Part shown: one piece after another, positions 9,119-17,039 of the stretch
Layout of the letters: each line of letters opens with the position of its first letter
Position numbering within the stretch: the stretch's first letter is position 1
Source: Brachymonas denitrificans
GTDB lineage: Bacteria; Pseudomonadota; Gammaproteobacteria; Burkholderiales; Burkholderiaceae_C
Assembly (NCBI RefSeq): GCF_907163135.1
Contig: NZ_CAJQUA010000001.1
Span: 1,379,001-1,443,000 of the forward strand
Length of the DNA stretch: 64,000 nt
Direction: 5' to 3'
The notes under the pieces: generated by a model
Seen by the model: only the letters and a program-made list of their open reading frames with translations
Told to the model about the DNA's origin: nothing
Database searches by the model: none
Program-made: the position numbers and the translations under genes

Positions 9119-9586
9119 TCAACGGTACAGCTGGTTGCCTTCCACGCGCACGCGGTCGTTCACGCGCAGGTTGGGCAGGCTGGCATAGTCGAACGCCCGT
9201 GTTTCACCATTGTCCAGACGCACCGTCACGCGGTACACCGAAGTGGTGGTATTCGGATTGGTCGTCCCCATGGCCTGGTTCGCCATCACCGCCACGGCAA
9301 CGGCGGTTGCAATACTGGCAAGGTCGCCCGAGCCAGTCGGCAGGCCAGCTCCCAGCACGCTGCCGGGAATCGTCCCCATTCCGCCACCGGTGGTATTGGC
9401 CGGCAGGTACTGGATACCCGTCACCGTGCCATAGAGCGCCGCGCTGGGCGTAACCACTCCCGGCAACCCGAGCACGTTGCCCGGAACCGTGGTCACGGGG
9501 TTTCCGTAGGGATCGGTCGCGCAGCCTGCCAGAACGGCCGCCGAAGCGATTGCCGCCATCGAAATCAGTTTGCGGTGCGTATTCAT
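9119..9586 (-). CDS. Outer-membrane lipoprotein, SlyB-like paralogue 1
   Basis: 155-residue lipoprotein. A signal peptide ends in the lipobox VLAGC, so the mature protein begins at Cys near residue 22. The body is Gly/Thr/Val-rich with an Ala/Val hydrophobic stretch (IATAVAVAVMANQAMG), and the C-terminus YRVTVRLDNGETRAFDY...RVRVEGNQLYR resembles the SlyB/Pcp family. The ATG at 9586 has an excellent AAAGGAGG site; a TTG one codon earlier is rejected. The upstream neighbour is a clear paralogue with the same C-terminal module. Probably an envelope-stress or structural outer-membrane lipoprotein; function inferred only. Confidence 0.82.
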   Translation of the reverse strand: MNTHRKLISMAAIASAAVLAGCATDPYGNPVTTVPGNVLGLPGVVTPSAALYGTVTGIQYLPANTTGGGMGTIPGSVLGAGLPTGSGDLASIATAVAVAVMANQAMGTTNPNTTTSVYRVTVRLDNGETRAFDYASLPNLRVNDRVRVEGNQLYR

Positions 9587-9736
9587 CAAGAGCCTCCTTT
9601 TTGCGTTCTTCGCCGGTCATTGCGTCGCGGCCAAGCAAGGGCCGGCAACGTACTATCCATGATTGCACAAGGCGGGCCGCTCCGTGTAGGCTTGCGCCGC
9701 GTTCCGTCATAGGCAACACGCTGCCCCAGATGCAAA

Positions 9737-9754
9737 CAGGCCCCGAAGGGCCTG
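9737..9754 (-). terminator. Likely intrinsic terminator after lipoprotein gene 2
   Basis: Stem CAGGCCC / GGGCCTG with loop CGAA (seven base pairs), extendable by flanking GCAAA/CTTTGG pairing with one mismatch. On the minus strand it follows the stop of the lipoprotein gene at 9780 and is trailed by TTTGC. The U-tract is short, so termination may be partial. Confidence 0.55.
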
Positions 9755-9779
9755 CTTTGGCTGGGGGAAGCAAGGTCCA

Positions 9780-10262
9780 TCAACGATAGACCTGATTGCC
9801 CTCCACGCGCACGCGGGTGCCGATGGCCACCTCGGGCGACTGTGCGTAGTCGAAGCTGCGGGTCTCGCCGCTGTCCAGACGCACCGTCATCCGGTAGAAC
9901 GGCTGGCTGGAGCGAGCCACGCCAGAGGTGTTCTGCTGGATGGCCTCGCCGATCAGCGCGCCGGCCACCGCACCAATGGCGGTGCTGTAGCGACGGTCCT
10001 TGTCATTGCGCAGCGCATACTGGCTGGCGCCCACACCACCCACCACCGCGCCAATCGCGGCACCGGCGTAATTGCCGAGCGTACTGCCGGCGGGCATGTA
10101 TTGCACGTTCGTCACCGTGCCGTACTGGCTGTAGGCGGCAGCACCCGTGCTGCCCACCGGCTGCGTACCGTAGGAAGGACCGTAACCGGTACAGGCAGAC
10201 AGACCCAGTGCTGCGGCAGCCAGGGTCACACCGGCGATCAGGCGTTGCGATTTGGTTTGCAT
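9780..10262 (-). CDS. Glycine-zipper outer-membrane lipoprotein, SlyB-like paralogue 2
   Basis: 160-residue lipoprotein with lipobox LGLSAC, then two glycine-zipper segments (NYAGAAIGAVVGGVGAS and STAIGAVAGALIGEAIQ) that can form paired membrane-associated helices, then a C-terminal module YRMTVRLDSGETRSFDY...RVRVEGNQVYR nearly identical to the downstream paralogue. The ATG at 10262 has AAGGAG at good spacing; the longer open frame upstream has no support. A sigma70-like promoter with a palindromic -10 region lies at 10363-10390. The two lipoproteins look like a tandem duplication followed by divergence of the central part. Precise role unknown. Confidence 0.85.
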   Translation of the reverse strand: MQTKSQRLIAGVTLAAAALGLSACTGYGPSYGTQPVGSTGAAAYSQYGTVTNVQYMPAGSTLGNYAGAAIGAVVGGVGASQYALRNDKDRRYSTAIGAVAGALIGEAIQQNTSGVARSSQPFYRMTVRLDSGETRSFDYAQSPEVAIGTRVRVEGNQVYR

Positions 10263-10362
10263 ATGAATCTCCTTGGCGGCTTCCTTTTCCGAAGCCCGAC
10301 TTGCTCGCCTGCCCCCACTGGGCTGGCACAACCGCATCATGCACCAAGCCGGCCTGCTCAGG

Positions 10363-10390
10363 TGTATACACCCATGCAGAGTTGTTACAA
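10363..10390 (-). promoter_or_regulatory. Candidate sigma70 promoter with palindrome, lipoprotein gene 2
   Basis: On the minus strand TTGTAA (10390-10385), 16 bases, then TATACA (10368-10363). The -10 lies inside the perfect 12-base palindrome GGTGTATACACC (10361-10372), a plausible operator. The predicted leader to the ATG at 10262 is about 95 bases. Seen by eye only. Confidence 0.45.
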
Positions 10391-10406
10391 GACACTGTGA
10401 CAAGGC

Positions 10407-11054
10407 TTACGCCTCGCTGCTGCGCCCGTGCTTCCAGGCGCCGAACAGCGCCAGCGCCCCCGGCACCAGGATCAGCCCCCAGATGATGAATTCCAGATTC
10501 GCCTTCACCCAGGGAATGTTGCCGAAAAGATACCCCGCCAGTGTCACGCTCAGAATCCAGACGGCCGCACCGAACACGTTGTAGAAGGTGAACTTGCCCC
10601 TGCTCATCTCCGCCACCCCGGCCACGAAAGGCACAAAGGTACGGATGAACGGCATGAAGCGCGCCAGCATGATGGTGATGCCGCCATAGCGCTCGTAGAA
10701 GGCATGCGCCTTGTCGAAAGCCTTCTTGTTGAAGAAACGCGAATCCTCCCACTGGAATACCTTGGGCCCGATGAAGCGTCCGATGCTGTAGTTGGTCTGG
10801 TCACCCAGCACCGCTGCAACAAACAGCACCCCCATGGCCAATGCCAGATCCATGTGCCCCGTGGCACACAGCGTTCCCACAATGAACAGCAGCGAATCCC
10901 CCGGCAGGAAAGGCATCACCACCAGACCGGTCTCCACGAACACGATCAGGAACAGCAGCGCATACACCCACGGACCGTAGGCCTCGACAAACGCCAGAAT
11001 GTGCTTGTCGATATGCAGGATGAAGTCGAGCAAAAAACTGATAATTTCCATCAT
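10407..11054 (-). CDS. DedA/SNARE-associated family membrane protein
   Basis: 215-residue inner-membrane protein of the DedA family, members of which are thought to act in lipid-carrier (undecaprenyl phosphate) or phospholipid translocation. Visible family motifs: FVETGLVVMPFLPGDSLLF near helix 1-2, DQTNYSIGR, the conserved ARFMPFIRTFVPFVAG segment, and four to five hydrophobic helices. Two adjacent ATGs (11054 and 11051) follow AGGTGG; the second has better spacing, so the start is uncertain by one codon. Divergent from mutL with about 105 bases between starts. Confidence 0.88.
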   Translation of the reverse strand: MMEIISFLLDFILHIDKHILAFVEAYGPWVYALLFLIVFVETGLVVMPFLPGDSLLFIVGTLCATGHMDLALAMGVLFVAAVLGDQTNYSIGRFIGPKVFQWEDSRFFNKKAFDKAHAFYERYGGITIMLARFMPFIRTFVPFVAGVAEMSRGKFTFYNVFGAAVWILSVTLAGYLFGNIPWVKANLEFIIWGLILVPGALALFGAWKHGRSSEA

Positions 11055-11160
11055 TCCACCTGGCGCCTGGCGGCGCATGAACCAAGGCAGGATTATCGCT
11101 GCTGGCGCCGCGGTTCTGCCGGTGCGCCGTGTATCCAGTCGTCTCGCTACAATCATTGCG

Positions 11161-13107
11161 GTGAACCATCTTCCCCCTGCCCGCACCATAGAACCGCTGC
11201 CGGACGAGCTCATCAGCCAGATCGCCGCCGGCGAAGTCATCGAGCGCCCGGCCGCCGTGGTGCGCGAACTGCTCGACAACGCGCTCGACTCCGGCGCCAC
11301 CCAGATCACCATCCGCCTGCAGGCCGGCGGCGTGCGCCTGATCGCCATCGAGGACAACGGCTGCGGCATCCCGCCCGAACAGCTCCCGCTGGCCATCCAG
11401 CGCCACGCCACCAGCAAGATCCGCAGCCTGCACGACCTCGAATCGGTGGCCACCATGGGCTTTCGCGGCGAGGCCCTGGCTGCCATCGGCGCGGTATCCG
11501 AACTGACGCTGCTCTCCGCCACGGCCGATGCTGCCCATGGCCATTTCCTGGATGCGCGCAGCGGCGAACTGCGTCCCGGCGCGCGTGCGGCCGGCACCTC
11601 CGTGGAGGTGAAAGAACTGTTCTTCAGCACCCCGGCCCGGCGCAAGTTCCTCAAGAGCGACGCCACCGAGCTGGCGCACTGCCTCGACGCCGTACGCCGC
11701 CATGCGCTGGCCCGGCCGCACGTCGGCTTCACGCTCTGGCACGACGGCAAGCTGATCGAGCAGTGGCGCACCACGCAAGACCCCGAACAGCGCCTGGCCG
11801 ACATCCTGGGCGACGACTTTCTCGCCCAGAGCCTGTCTGTCGACTACAGCGTGCAGACCGCTGGCGGCACCGTGCGGGTGCGCGGCCGCTGCGGCCTGCC
11901 CGACTACGCCCGCAGCCGTGCCGACCAGCAGTACGCCTATGTCAACGGCCGCTATGTGCGTGACAAGGTCATCACCCACGCGGCCCGCAGCGCCTACGAG
12001 GACGTGCTGCACGGCCAGCGCCAGCCCGTCTACGTGCTGATGATCGAGATCGACCCGCTGCGCGTGGACGTGAACGTGCACCCGACCAAGATCGAGGTGC
12101 GCTTCCGCGACAGCCGCGAGGTACACCAGGCGGTGCGCCACGCCATCGAAAATGCCCTGGCCCCATCGCGCGCCGCACTGGCCGAAGGCGCACAAAGCCT
12201 TGCCAGCGGTAGCGATGTGCAAGGGGCCGCTGCGGGAGCCCTTGCTGCCGATCGACAATGGCAGCAGCAATTCATGCCATTGCATGCGCCCCAGGGCAAT
12301 CCATACTGGAACCGCCCGCCCGCTTGGCAGGCACGCGAAGGCAACCCCTGGGGCTTCACGCCGCAGAAGGGGCAGGACGCAGCACAGCACGCCCTCCCTC
12401 CCGGCGCCGACAGCAGCACGTTGGCAGAATATTCCTGGCCAGCCAATCCGGCCACAGCCGCAACCATGGCTGTCGAGGATGCCACTCCAGCCGCTGCAAA
12501 CCCCGCATCATCGCCCGACAGCCAATGGCCGCTGGGTCGCGCCATCGCACAATTGCATGGTGTCTACATCCTTGCCGAAAACACCCATGGCATGGTCATC
12601 GTGGATATGCACGCAGCCCACGAACGCATCGTCTACGAACAGCTCAAGCAGCAACTCGAGCACGCTGCTCTGCACAGCCAGCCACTGCTGATCCCGGCCA
12701 CATTCGCCGCCACACCGCAGGAAATGGCCGCGGCCGATCAATACGCCGACGCCCTGCTGCAGCTCGGTCTGGAACTGAGCCCCCTCTCCGGCAAGACGCT
12801 CGCAGTACGCGCCGTGCCCAGTCAGCTGGCGCAAGGCGACGCCGTGGAACTGTCACGCCAGGTACTGGCCGAACTGATCCAGCACGATGCCAGCACGGTA
12901 CTGCAGCGCGCGCGCAATGACATCCTGGCCACCATGGCCTGTCATGGGGCGGTGCGCGCCAACCGCCGCCTCACGCTGGAAGAAATGAATGCCCTGTTGC
13001 GCCAGATGGAAGCCACAGAGCGTGCCGACCAATGCAACCATGGCCGCCCCACCTGGCGCCAGCTCGGCATGCGTGACCTGGACAACCTGTTCCTGCGCGG
13101 GCGCTGA
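11161..13107 (+). CDS. mutL: DNA mismatch repair protein MutL
   Basis: 648-residue mismatch-repair ATPase/endonuclease partner of MutS. The GHKL ATPase motifs are plain: PDELISQIAAGEVIERPAAV, ELLDNALDSGATQI (motif I), DNGCGIP (motif II), HATSKI and TMGFRGEAL (motif III). A variable linker (about residues 350-440) is followed by the C-terminal dimerisation domain with VIVDMHAAHERI. The start is taken as GTG at 11161 because no ATG sits at the expected place; TACAAT at 11148-11153 would place transcription start almost at the GTG. Three bases before miaA, so co-transcribed. mutS is also in this window but 41 kb away. Confidence 0.95.
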   Translation: MNHLPPARTIEPLPDELISQIAAGEVIERPAAVVRELLDNALDSGATQITIRLQAGGVRLIAIEDNGCGIPPEQLPLAIQRHATSKIRSLHDLESVATMGFRGEALAAIGAVSELTLLSATADAAHGHFLDARSGELRPGARAAGTSVEVKELFFSTPARRKFLKSDATELAHCLDAVRRHALARPHVGFTLWHDGKLIEQWRTTQDPEQRLADILGDDFLAQSLSVDYSVQTAGGTVRVRGRCGLPDYARSRADQQYAYVNGRYVRDKVITHAARSAYEDVLHGQRQPVYVLMIEIDPLRVDVNVHPTKIEVRFRDSREVHQAVRHAIENALAPSRAALAEGAQSLASGSDVQGAAAGALAADRQWQQQFMPLHAPQGNPYWNRPPAWQAREGNPWGFTPQKGQDAAQHALPPGADSSTLAEYSWPANPATAATMAVEDATPAAANPASSPDSQWPLGRAIAQLHGVYILAENTHGMVIVDMHAAHERIVYEQLKQQLEHAALHSQPLLIPATFAATPQEMAAADQYADALLQLGLELSPLSGKTLAVRAVPSQLAQGDAVELSRQVLAELIQHDASTVLQRARNDILATMACHGAVRANRRLTLEEMNALLRQMEATERADQCNHGRPTWRQLGMRDLDNLFLRGR

Positions 13108-13110
13108 ACC

Positions 13111-14097
13111 ATGGCTGCCCTCGCCCCGCACTACCTGGCCCTGGCCGGCCCTACGGCCAGTGGCAAGACTGCCTCGGCGCTCGCCATTGCCCGCCATGCC
13201 CGCACGCACTGGAACCTCCCTGTCGAAATCGTCAGCGTGGACTCGGCCCTGGTCTATCGCGGCATGGACATCGGCACCGCCAAGCCATCTGCCGAAGAGC
13301 TGGCGGCAGTGCCGCACCACCTGATCGACATCATCGACCCACGCGACAGCTACAGCGCCGCCCAGTTCGCCCGCGACGCCCAGCGCCTGATTGCCGAAAT
13401 CCGGCAGCGTGGCCATCTGCCCCTGCTGGCCGGCGGCACCATGCTGTACTTCAAGGCGCTGTTCGAAGGCCTGAGCGACCTGCCTGAAGCCGAACCAGCG
13501 CTGCGCAGCCAGCTCGAGCAGGAAGCGCTGCGCCATGGCTGGCCGGCCATGCACGCCCGCCTCGCCACGGTAGACCCGGCAACGGCGGCGCGCCTTGCCC
13601 CCAACGACAGCCAGCGCATCGGACGCGCGCTGGAGGTCTGGCACGCCACCGGCAAGCCCCTGTCGCACTGGCACGCCCAGGGCAGCGACACCGGCGTGAC
13701 CGGACTGCGCCCTCTGGCCCTGATCAGCCTGGAGCCGGAACAGCGCAGCTGGCTGCATGAGCGCATCGCCCAGCGCTTCGATCTGATGCTGGAGCAGGGC
13801 TTTCTGCAGGAGATGCAGGCCTTGCGCTCGCGGGGAGATCTGGACCTCGCACTCCCCTCGATGCGCTGCGTCGGCTACCGGCAGGCGTGGGAAGGACTGG
13901 AGAAAGGCGAACCGCTTTCATTGTGGCGCGAGAAAGCCATTGCTGCCACGCGCCAGCTCGCCAAGCGCCAGCTCACCTGGCTGCGCAGCATGCCCTGGCG
14001 CCAGCGGGTGGCCTGTGATGCGCCCGATGCGCTGGAACAGGTGCTGAAGCTCGCTGGACAGGCCATCAAGCCCCGGCTGCCCGCCACTCCGACGTAG
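13111..14097 (+). CDS. miaA: tRNA dimethylallyltransferase MiaA
   Basis: 328-residue cytoplasmic enzyme that prenylates A37 of tRNAs reading UNN codons, using dimethylallyl diphosphate. Features: P-loop [13 protein letters not shown], the substrate motif [40 protein letters not shown], and the later [17 protein letters not shown] and [10 protein letters not shown]. Length matches the family. Starts three bases after mutL, the same pairing as in E. coli and many proteobacteria. Ends two bases from the convergent DUF1178 gene, with no terminator visible between them. Confidence 0.96.
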   Translation: MAALAPHYLALAGPTASGKTASALAIARHARTHWNLPVEIVSVDSALVYRGMDIGTAKPSAEELAAVPHHLIDIIDPRDSYSAAQFARDAQRLIAEIRQRGHLPLLAGGTMLYFKALFEGLSDLPEAEPALRSQLEQEALRHGWPAMHARLATVDPATAARLAPNDSQRIGRALEVWHATGKPLSHWHAQGSDTGVTGLRPLALISLEPEQRSWLHERIAQRFDLMLEQGFLQEMQALRSRGDLDLALPSMRCVGYRQAWEGLEKGEPLSLWREKAIAATRQLAKRQLTWLRSMPWRQRVACDAPDALEQVLKLAGQAIKPRLPATPT

Positions 14098-14099
14098 CC

Positions 14100-14570
14100 T
14101 TACTGCAGCCTGCGCTTGGAAATGTTCGGCACCGGCAGCGACACCACATCGATGCCCTCGTCCCGCAGCTGCTGCGCCTCGTCGGGCGAGGTGCGCCCGC
14201 GGATGGGCGCTTCGGCCACTTCGCCGTGGTGCATCTTGCGTGCCTGGTCCGCGAACTGCTCCCCCACGTCTGTGGTGTGCTCCATCACGTGCTGCACCAT
14301 GCGCTCGTACATGGCCTGCATCACCTGCAGGCGCTGCTGTTCATTGCCGTCGCCGGCTGCCGCAGGGGCAGCCCGCTCCGGCTCCGCACTGCCGGCACTG
14401 CCGTGGCCCAGGTTGAGATGCGGTGCAGACAGCATCTTCTCGATGCGCGTATTGCCGCAGACCGGGCATTCGATCAACTGCTGGCGCTGCTGCGACTGGA
14501 AATCCTCCTCCGAGGAAAACCAGCCTTCGAAATCATGGCCCACCCCGCAGCGCAGGTTCAACACCTTCAC
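14100..14570 (-). CDS. DUF1178 family protein
   Basis: 156-residue cytoplasmic protein. The N-terminus VLNLRCGVGHDFEGWFSS with a later CPVCG pair forms a small zinc-ribbon-like module (Cys near residue 7, CxxC near residue 36), followed by a variable linker and a helical C-terminus with SPDEAQQLRDEGIDVVSLP, all as in DUF1178. The GTG start overlaps the Nudix stop (GTGA) and has AGGAG upstream, so translation is coupled. Last gene of the long nuo-containing transcription block. Biochemical role unknown. Confidence 0.85.
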   Translation of the reverse strand: MKVLNLRCGVGHDFEGWFSSEEDFQSQQRQQLIECPVCGNTRIEKMLSAPHLNLGHGSAGSAEPERAAPAAAGDGNEQQRLQVMQAMYERMVQHVMEHTTDVGEQFADQARKMHHGEVAEAPIRGRTSPDEAQQLRDEGIDVVSLPVPNISKRRLQ

Positions 14571-15193
14571 GCTGCCAGCTCCTGCCAATCCAGCGCCCAG
14601 AGGCCACTGTCGACCAGTTGGAGCCACAGCAGGCAGGTGAGCGTCTTGGCGTCCGTGAGCGCGCCGCTGCGGGTCAGCTCCAGCAGTTCGGGAAGTGTGG
14701 CCGCGGACAAGTGCAGCAGTTCGCCCTCTTCCAGCGCCTGCTCGTGCTGGCTCAGCCCGCGCGCAAACCAGATCTCGATATGTTCGTCGGAATAGCCAAT
14801 GCAGTTGTGCATCACGCCCGCATAGGCCCATTCGCGCGCCTCGCAGCCGGTTTCCTCGCGCAATTCGCGACGGGCACAATCGAGGCCGGACTCGCCGTCA
14901 TCGAGCTTGCCCGCAGGAAATTCGATCATCATGCGGGCCATGGGATGCCGATACTGCCGTTCCAGCAGGTAGCGGCCATCGTCCAGCATGGGAACCACCA
15001 CCACCGCTCCCGGGTGCTGTACGTACTCGCGCGTGGCCAGCTTGCCGTTGGGCTGCAGCACCGTATCGCGCACCACGCGCAGGAACCTGCCCTGCAGTAC
15101 GCACTGCTGTTCCTGGGTGACTTCGGCCAGAGGCTGGTGATTCTCCCGCACCTGGTCGACCAGGGAGGGATAGGAAGCTTGCTTGCCTGTCAT
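14567..15193 (-). CDS. Nudix hydrolase, ADP-ribose pyrophosphatase type
   Basis: 208-residue Nudix protein, likely hydrolysing ADP-ribose or related nucleoside diphosphate sugars. The Nudix box is complete: GKLDDGESGLDCARRELREE plus TG, containing the REXXEE metal-binding Glu residues. Preceding GAVVVVPMLDDGRYLLERQYRHP and following YPSDEH-like segment (YSDEHIEIWFA) fit the NudF/ADPRase subgroup. Starts five bases after the DUF2818 stop and overlaps DUF1178, so it is transcribed with the end of the nuo block. The location suggests NAD(H)-metabolite housekeeping, which is inference. Confidence 0.88.
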   Translation of the reverse strand: MTGKQASYPSLVDQVRENHQPLAEVTQEQQCVLQGRFLRVVRDTVLQPNGKLATREYVQHPGAVVVVPMLDDGRYLLERQYRHPMARMMIEFPAGKLDDGESGLDCARRELREETGCEAREWAYAGVMHNCIGYSDEHIEIWFARGLSQHEQALEEGELLHLSAATLPELLELTRSGALTDAKTLTCLLWLQLVDSGLWALDWQELAA

Positions 15194-15198
15194 GCCGT

Positions 15199-15510
15199 TC
15201 AGTCGTTGTGCCGCATCAGGTGGCTATAGACAAAGCCGGGGAAGGCAAACGTGGCGAACAGAGCCAGGGTCGTTGCGTAGAACTCCCAGCCCTGCGGATA
15301 GATCTGGCCGGCGTTGCGCTCCAGCAGCAGGAAGAAGCCGCCCGCCACGAAATACAGCACCAGCCACTCCAGCAACTGCAATCCGAAACCCTTGCGACCC
15401 CTGGCCTGTCGCCGTGGCAGCACGGCGAACAGGCGCTGGTTGATGAAGGGCAGGTTGGCGGCGACGAACGCCACCAGGATCACCAGCCAGACAGTCAGGT
15501 TCAAGGACAT
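15199..15510 (-). CDS. DUF2818 family membrane protein
   Basis: 103-residue inner-membrane protein with three hydrophobic segments: VWLVILVAFVAANLPFI at the N-terminus, LLEWLVLYFVAGGFFLLLE in the middle, and FYATTLALFATFAFPGFVY near the end. The family DUF2818 is commonly found directly after nuoN in betaproteobacteria, and here it starts 21 bases after nuoN, which supports both assignment and a possible accessory role for Complex I. No catalytic motif is seen. Confidence 0.87.
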   Translation of the reverse strand: MSLNLTVWLVILVAFVAANLPFINQRLFAVLPRRQARGRKGFGLQLLEWLVLYFVAGGFFLLLERNAGQIYPQGWEFYATTLALFATFAFPGFVYSHLMRHND

Positions 15511-15531
15511 CGTATCCGCGATCCCCGCCCG

Positions 15532-17028
15532 TCAGGCGCTCAGCATGCGATAGATCGCATGGGCGCACAGGTTCATCAGGCCGGCAGGCAGCAGGCCCAG
15601 CACGAGCACCAGGGCACCATTCACCGACAGTACCGAACGCACTTCGAAGTTCGCCTGGATCTTGGTGGGCAGCTGCGGGTTGGGAGCGTCGAAGTACATG
15701 ACCTTGATCACGCGCAGGTAGTAGAACGCACCGATCAGGGACATGATCACGGCAAACACCGCCAGCCCGATATGGAAGGCCTGGCCGGAAGCCACCAGCA
15801 CCTGGAGCACGGTCAGCTTGGCATAGAAGCCGACCATGGGCGGAATGCCGGCCAGCGACAACAGGCTGATGGCCATCACGCCGGCGTACAGCGGGCTGCG
15901 CTGGTTCAGTCCGGCCAGATCGCTGATGTTGTCGCACTCGAAGCCTTCGCGAGCCAGCAGCATGATCACACCGAAGTTGACCAGCGTCGTCAGCACGTAG
16001 GTGACGATGTAGAACATGGCAGCCGAGTAGGCATCCACCACGGTGTTGAAGCTGTTGTTCACGTAACCGGCAACAAATGCCAGCAGCACGAAACCGACCT
16101 GCGCGATGGTGGAGAACGCCAGCATGCGCTTGAGGTTTTTCTGCATGATGGCGGCCAGGTTACCGACCAGCAGGGAAGCAATGGCCAGCACCACCAGCAT
16201 TTGCTGCCAGTGGAAGGCCATGGGCAGCAGGCCCTCGACCAGCAGACGGATCATGATGGCAAAGGCAGCCAGCTTGGGCGCACCTGCCACGATCAGGGCC
16301 ACCGAAGTGGGCGCGCCTTCGTAGACGTCAGGCATCCACATGTGGAACGGCACGGCACCCAGCTTGAACGCCAGACCGGCAACCACGAACACCACGCCCA
16401 GAACCAGGATCTGCTGCTTGGCCACGCCGGAAGCCACCACCTGTTGCACCTCGTTGATCATCAGCGTGCCGGTCGCGCCGTACAGCATGGACATGCCGTA
16501 CAGCAGGAAGCCGGAAGCCATGGCACCCAGGATGAAGTATTTCATCGCTGCTTCCACCGCATTGGCGTTGTCGCGGCGCAGGGCCACCAGCGCATAGCTG
16601 GACAGCGTCAGCAGTTCCAGACCCAGATAGATGATCAGGAAGTTGTTGCCGGAGATCATCACGAAGATGCCCAGCAGGCTCAGCAGCGACAGGATGAACA
16701 ACTCACCGCCGCGGCGCAGCATGTCACGGTCCTGCGAATAGGGACGCGCGTAGACCATGGTCACGAACATCGCCATGGCGGCAAAGCACTTGAGCCAGTT
16801 GCCCATGCTGTCGCTCACCAGCAGGTTGCTGAAACCGTACATGGTGTAGCCATTCATGGCGTACATGGCCTGCATGCCGGCCACACCAGCCAGTGTCGCC
16901 AGGGTCAGGTAATAGGTCAGGGTACGCCCTGCACTCTTAACGCTGATGTCTGCCAGGATGATCACGCAGGTCATTACCAGCAGGACGATCTCCGGATACA
17001 CCGCGATCCAACTCAGTTTGTCAATCAT
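15532..17028 (-). CDS. nuoN: NADH-quinone oxidoreductase subunit N
   Basis: 498-residue antiporter-like membrane subunit of Complex I, one of three proton-channel subunits with NuoM and NuoL. About fourteen hydrophobic helices; the core proton-channel signature is seen in MKYFILGAMASGFLLYGMS and in LAFSTIAQVGFVLLA, with the discontinuous-helix Lys/Glu region around GAVPFHMWMPDVYEGAPT. Last canonical nuo gene, eleven bases after nuoM. The plus strand across this gene is also open for 673 codons, an artefact of GC-rich codon use. Confidence 0.97.
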   Translation of the reverse strand: MIDKLSWIAVYPEIVLLVMTCVIILADISVKSAGRTLTYYLTLATLAGVAGMQAMYAMNGYTMYGFSNLLVSDSMGNWLKCFAAMAMFVTMVYARPYSQDRDMLRRGGELFILSLLSLLGIFVMISGNNFLIIYLGLELLTLSSYALVALRRDNANAVEAAMKYFILGAMASGFLLYGMSMLYGATGTLMINEVQQVVASGVAKQQILVLGVVFVVAGLAFKLGAVPFHMWMPDVYEGAPTSVALIVAGAPKLAAFAIMIRLLVEGLLPMAFHWQQMLVVLAIASLLVGNLAAIMQKNLKRMLAFSTIAQVGFVLLAFVAGYVNNSFNTVVDAYSAAMFYIVTYVLTTLVNFGVIMLLAREGFECDNISDLAGLNQRSPLYAGVMAISLLSLAGIPPMVGFYAKLTVLQVLVASGQAFHIGLAVFAVIMSLIGAFYYLRVIKVMYFDAPNPQLPTKIQANFEVRSVLSVNGALVLVLGLLPAGLMNLCAHAIYRMLSA

Positions 17029-17039
17029 TGCAGACTCTC

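Noticed and set aside
10999-11160. Upstream start for MutL (including ATG at 11077)
   Set aside because: The added residues are not MutL-like and overlap the DedA start; conserved sequence begins just after the GTG at 11161. Kept as a caution in the finding on mutL.
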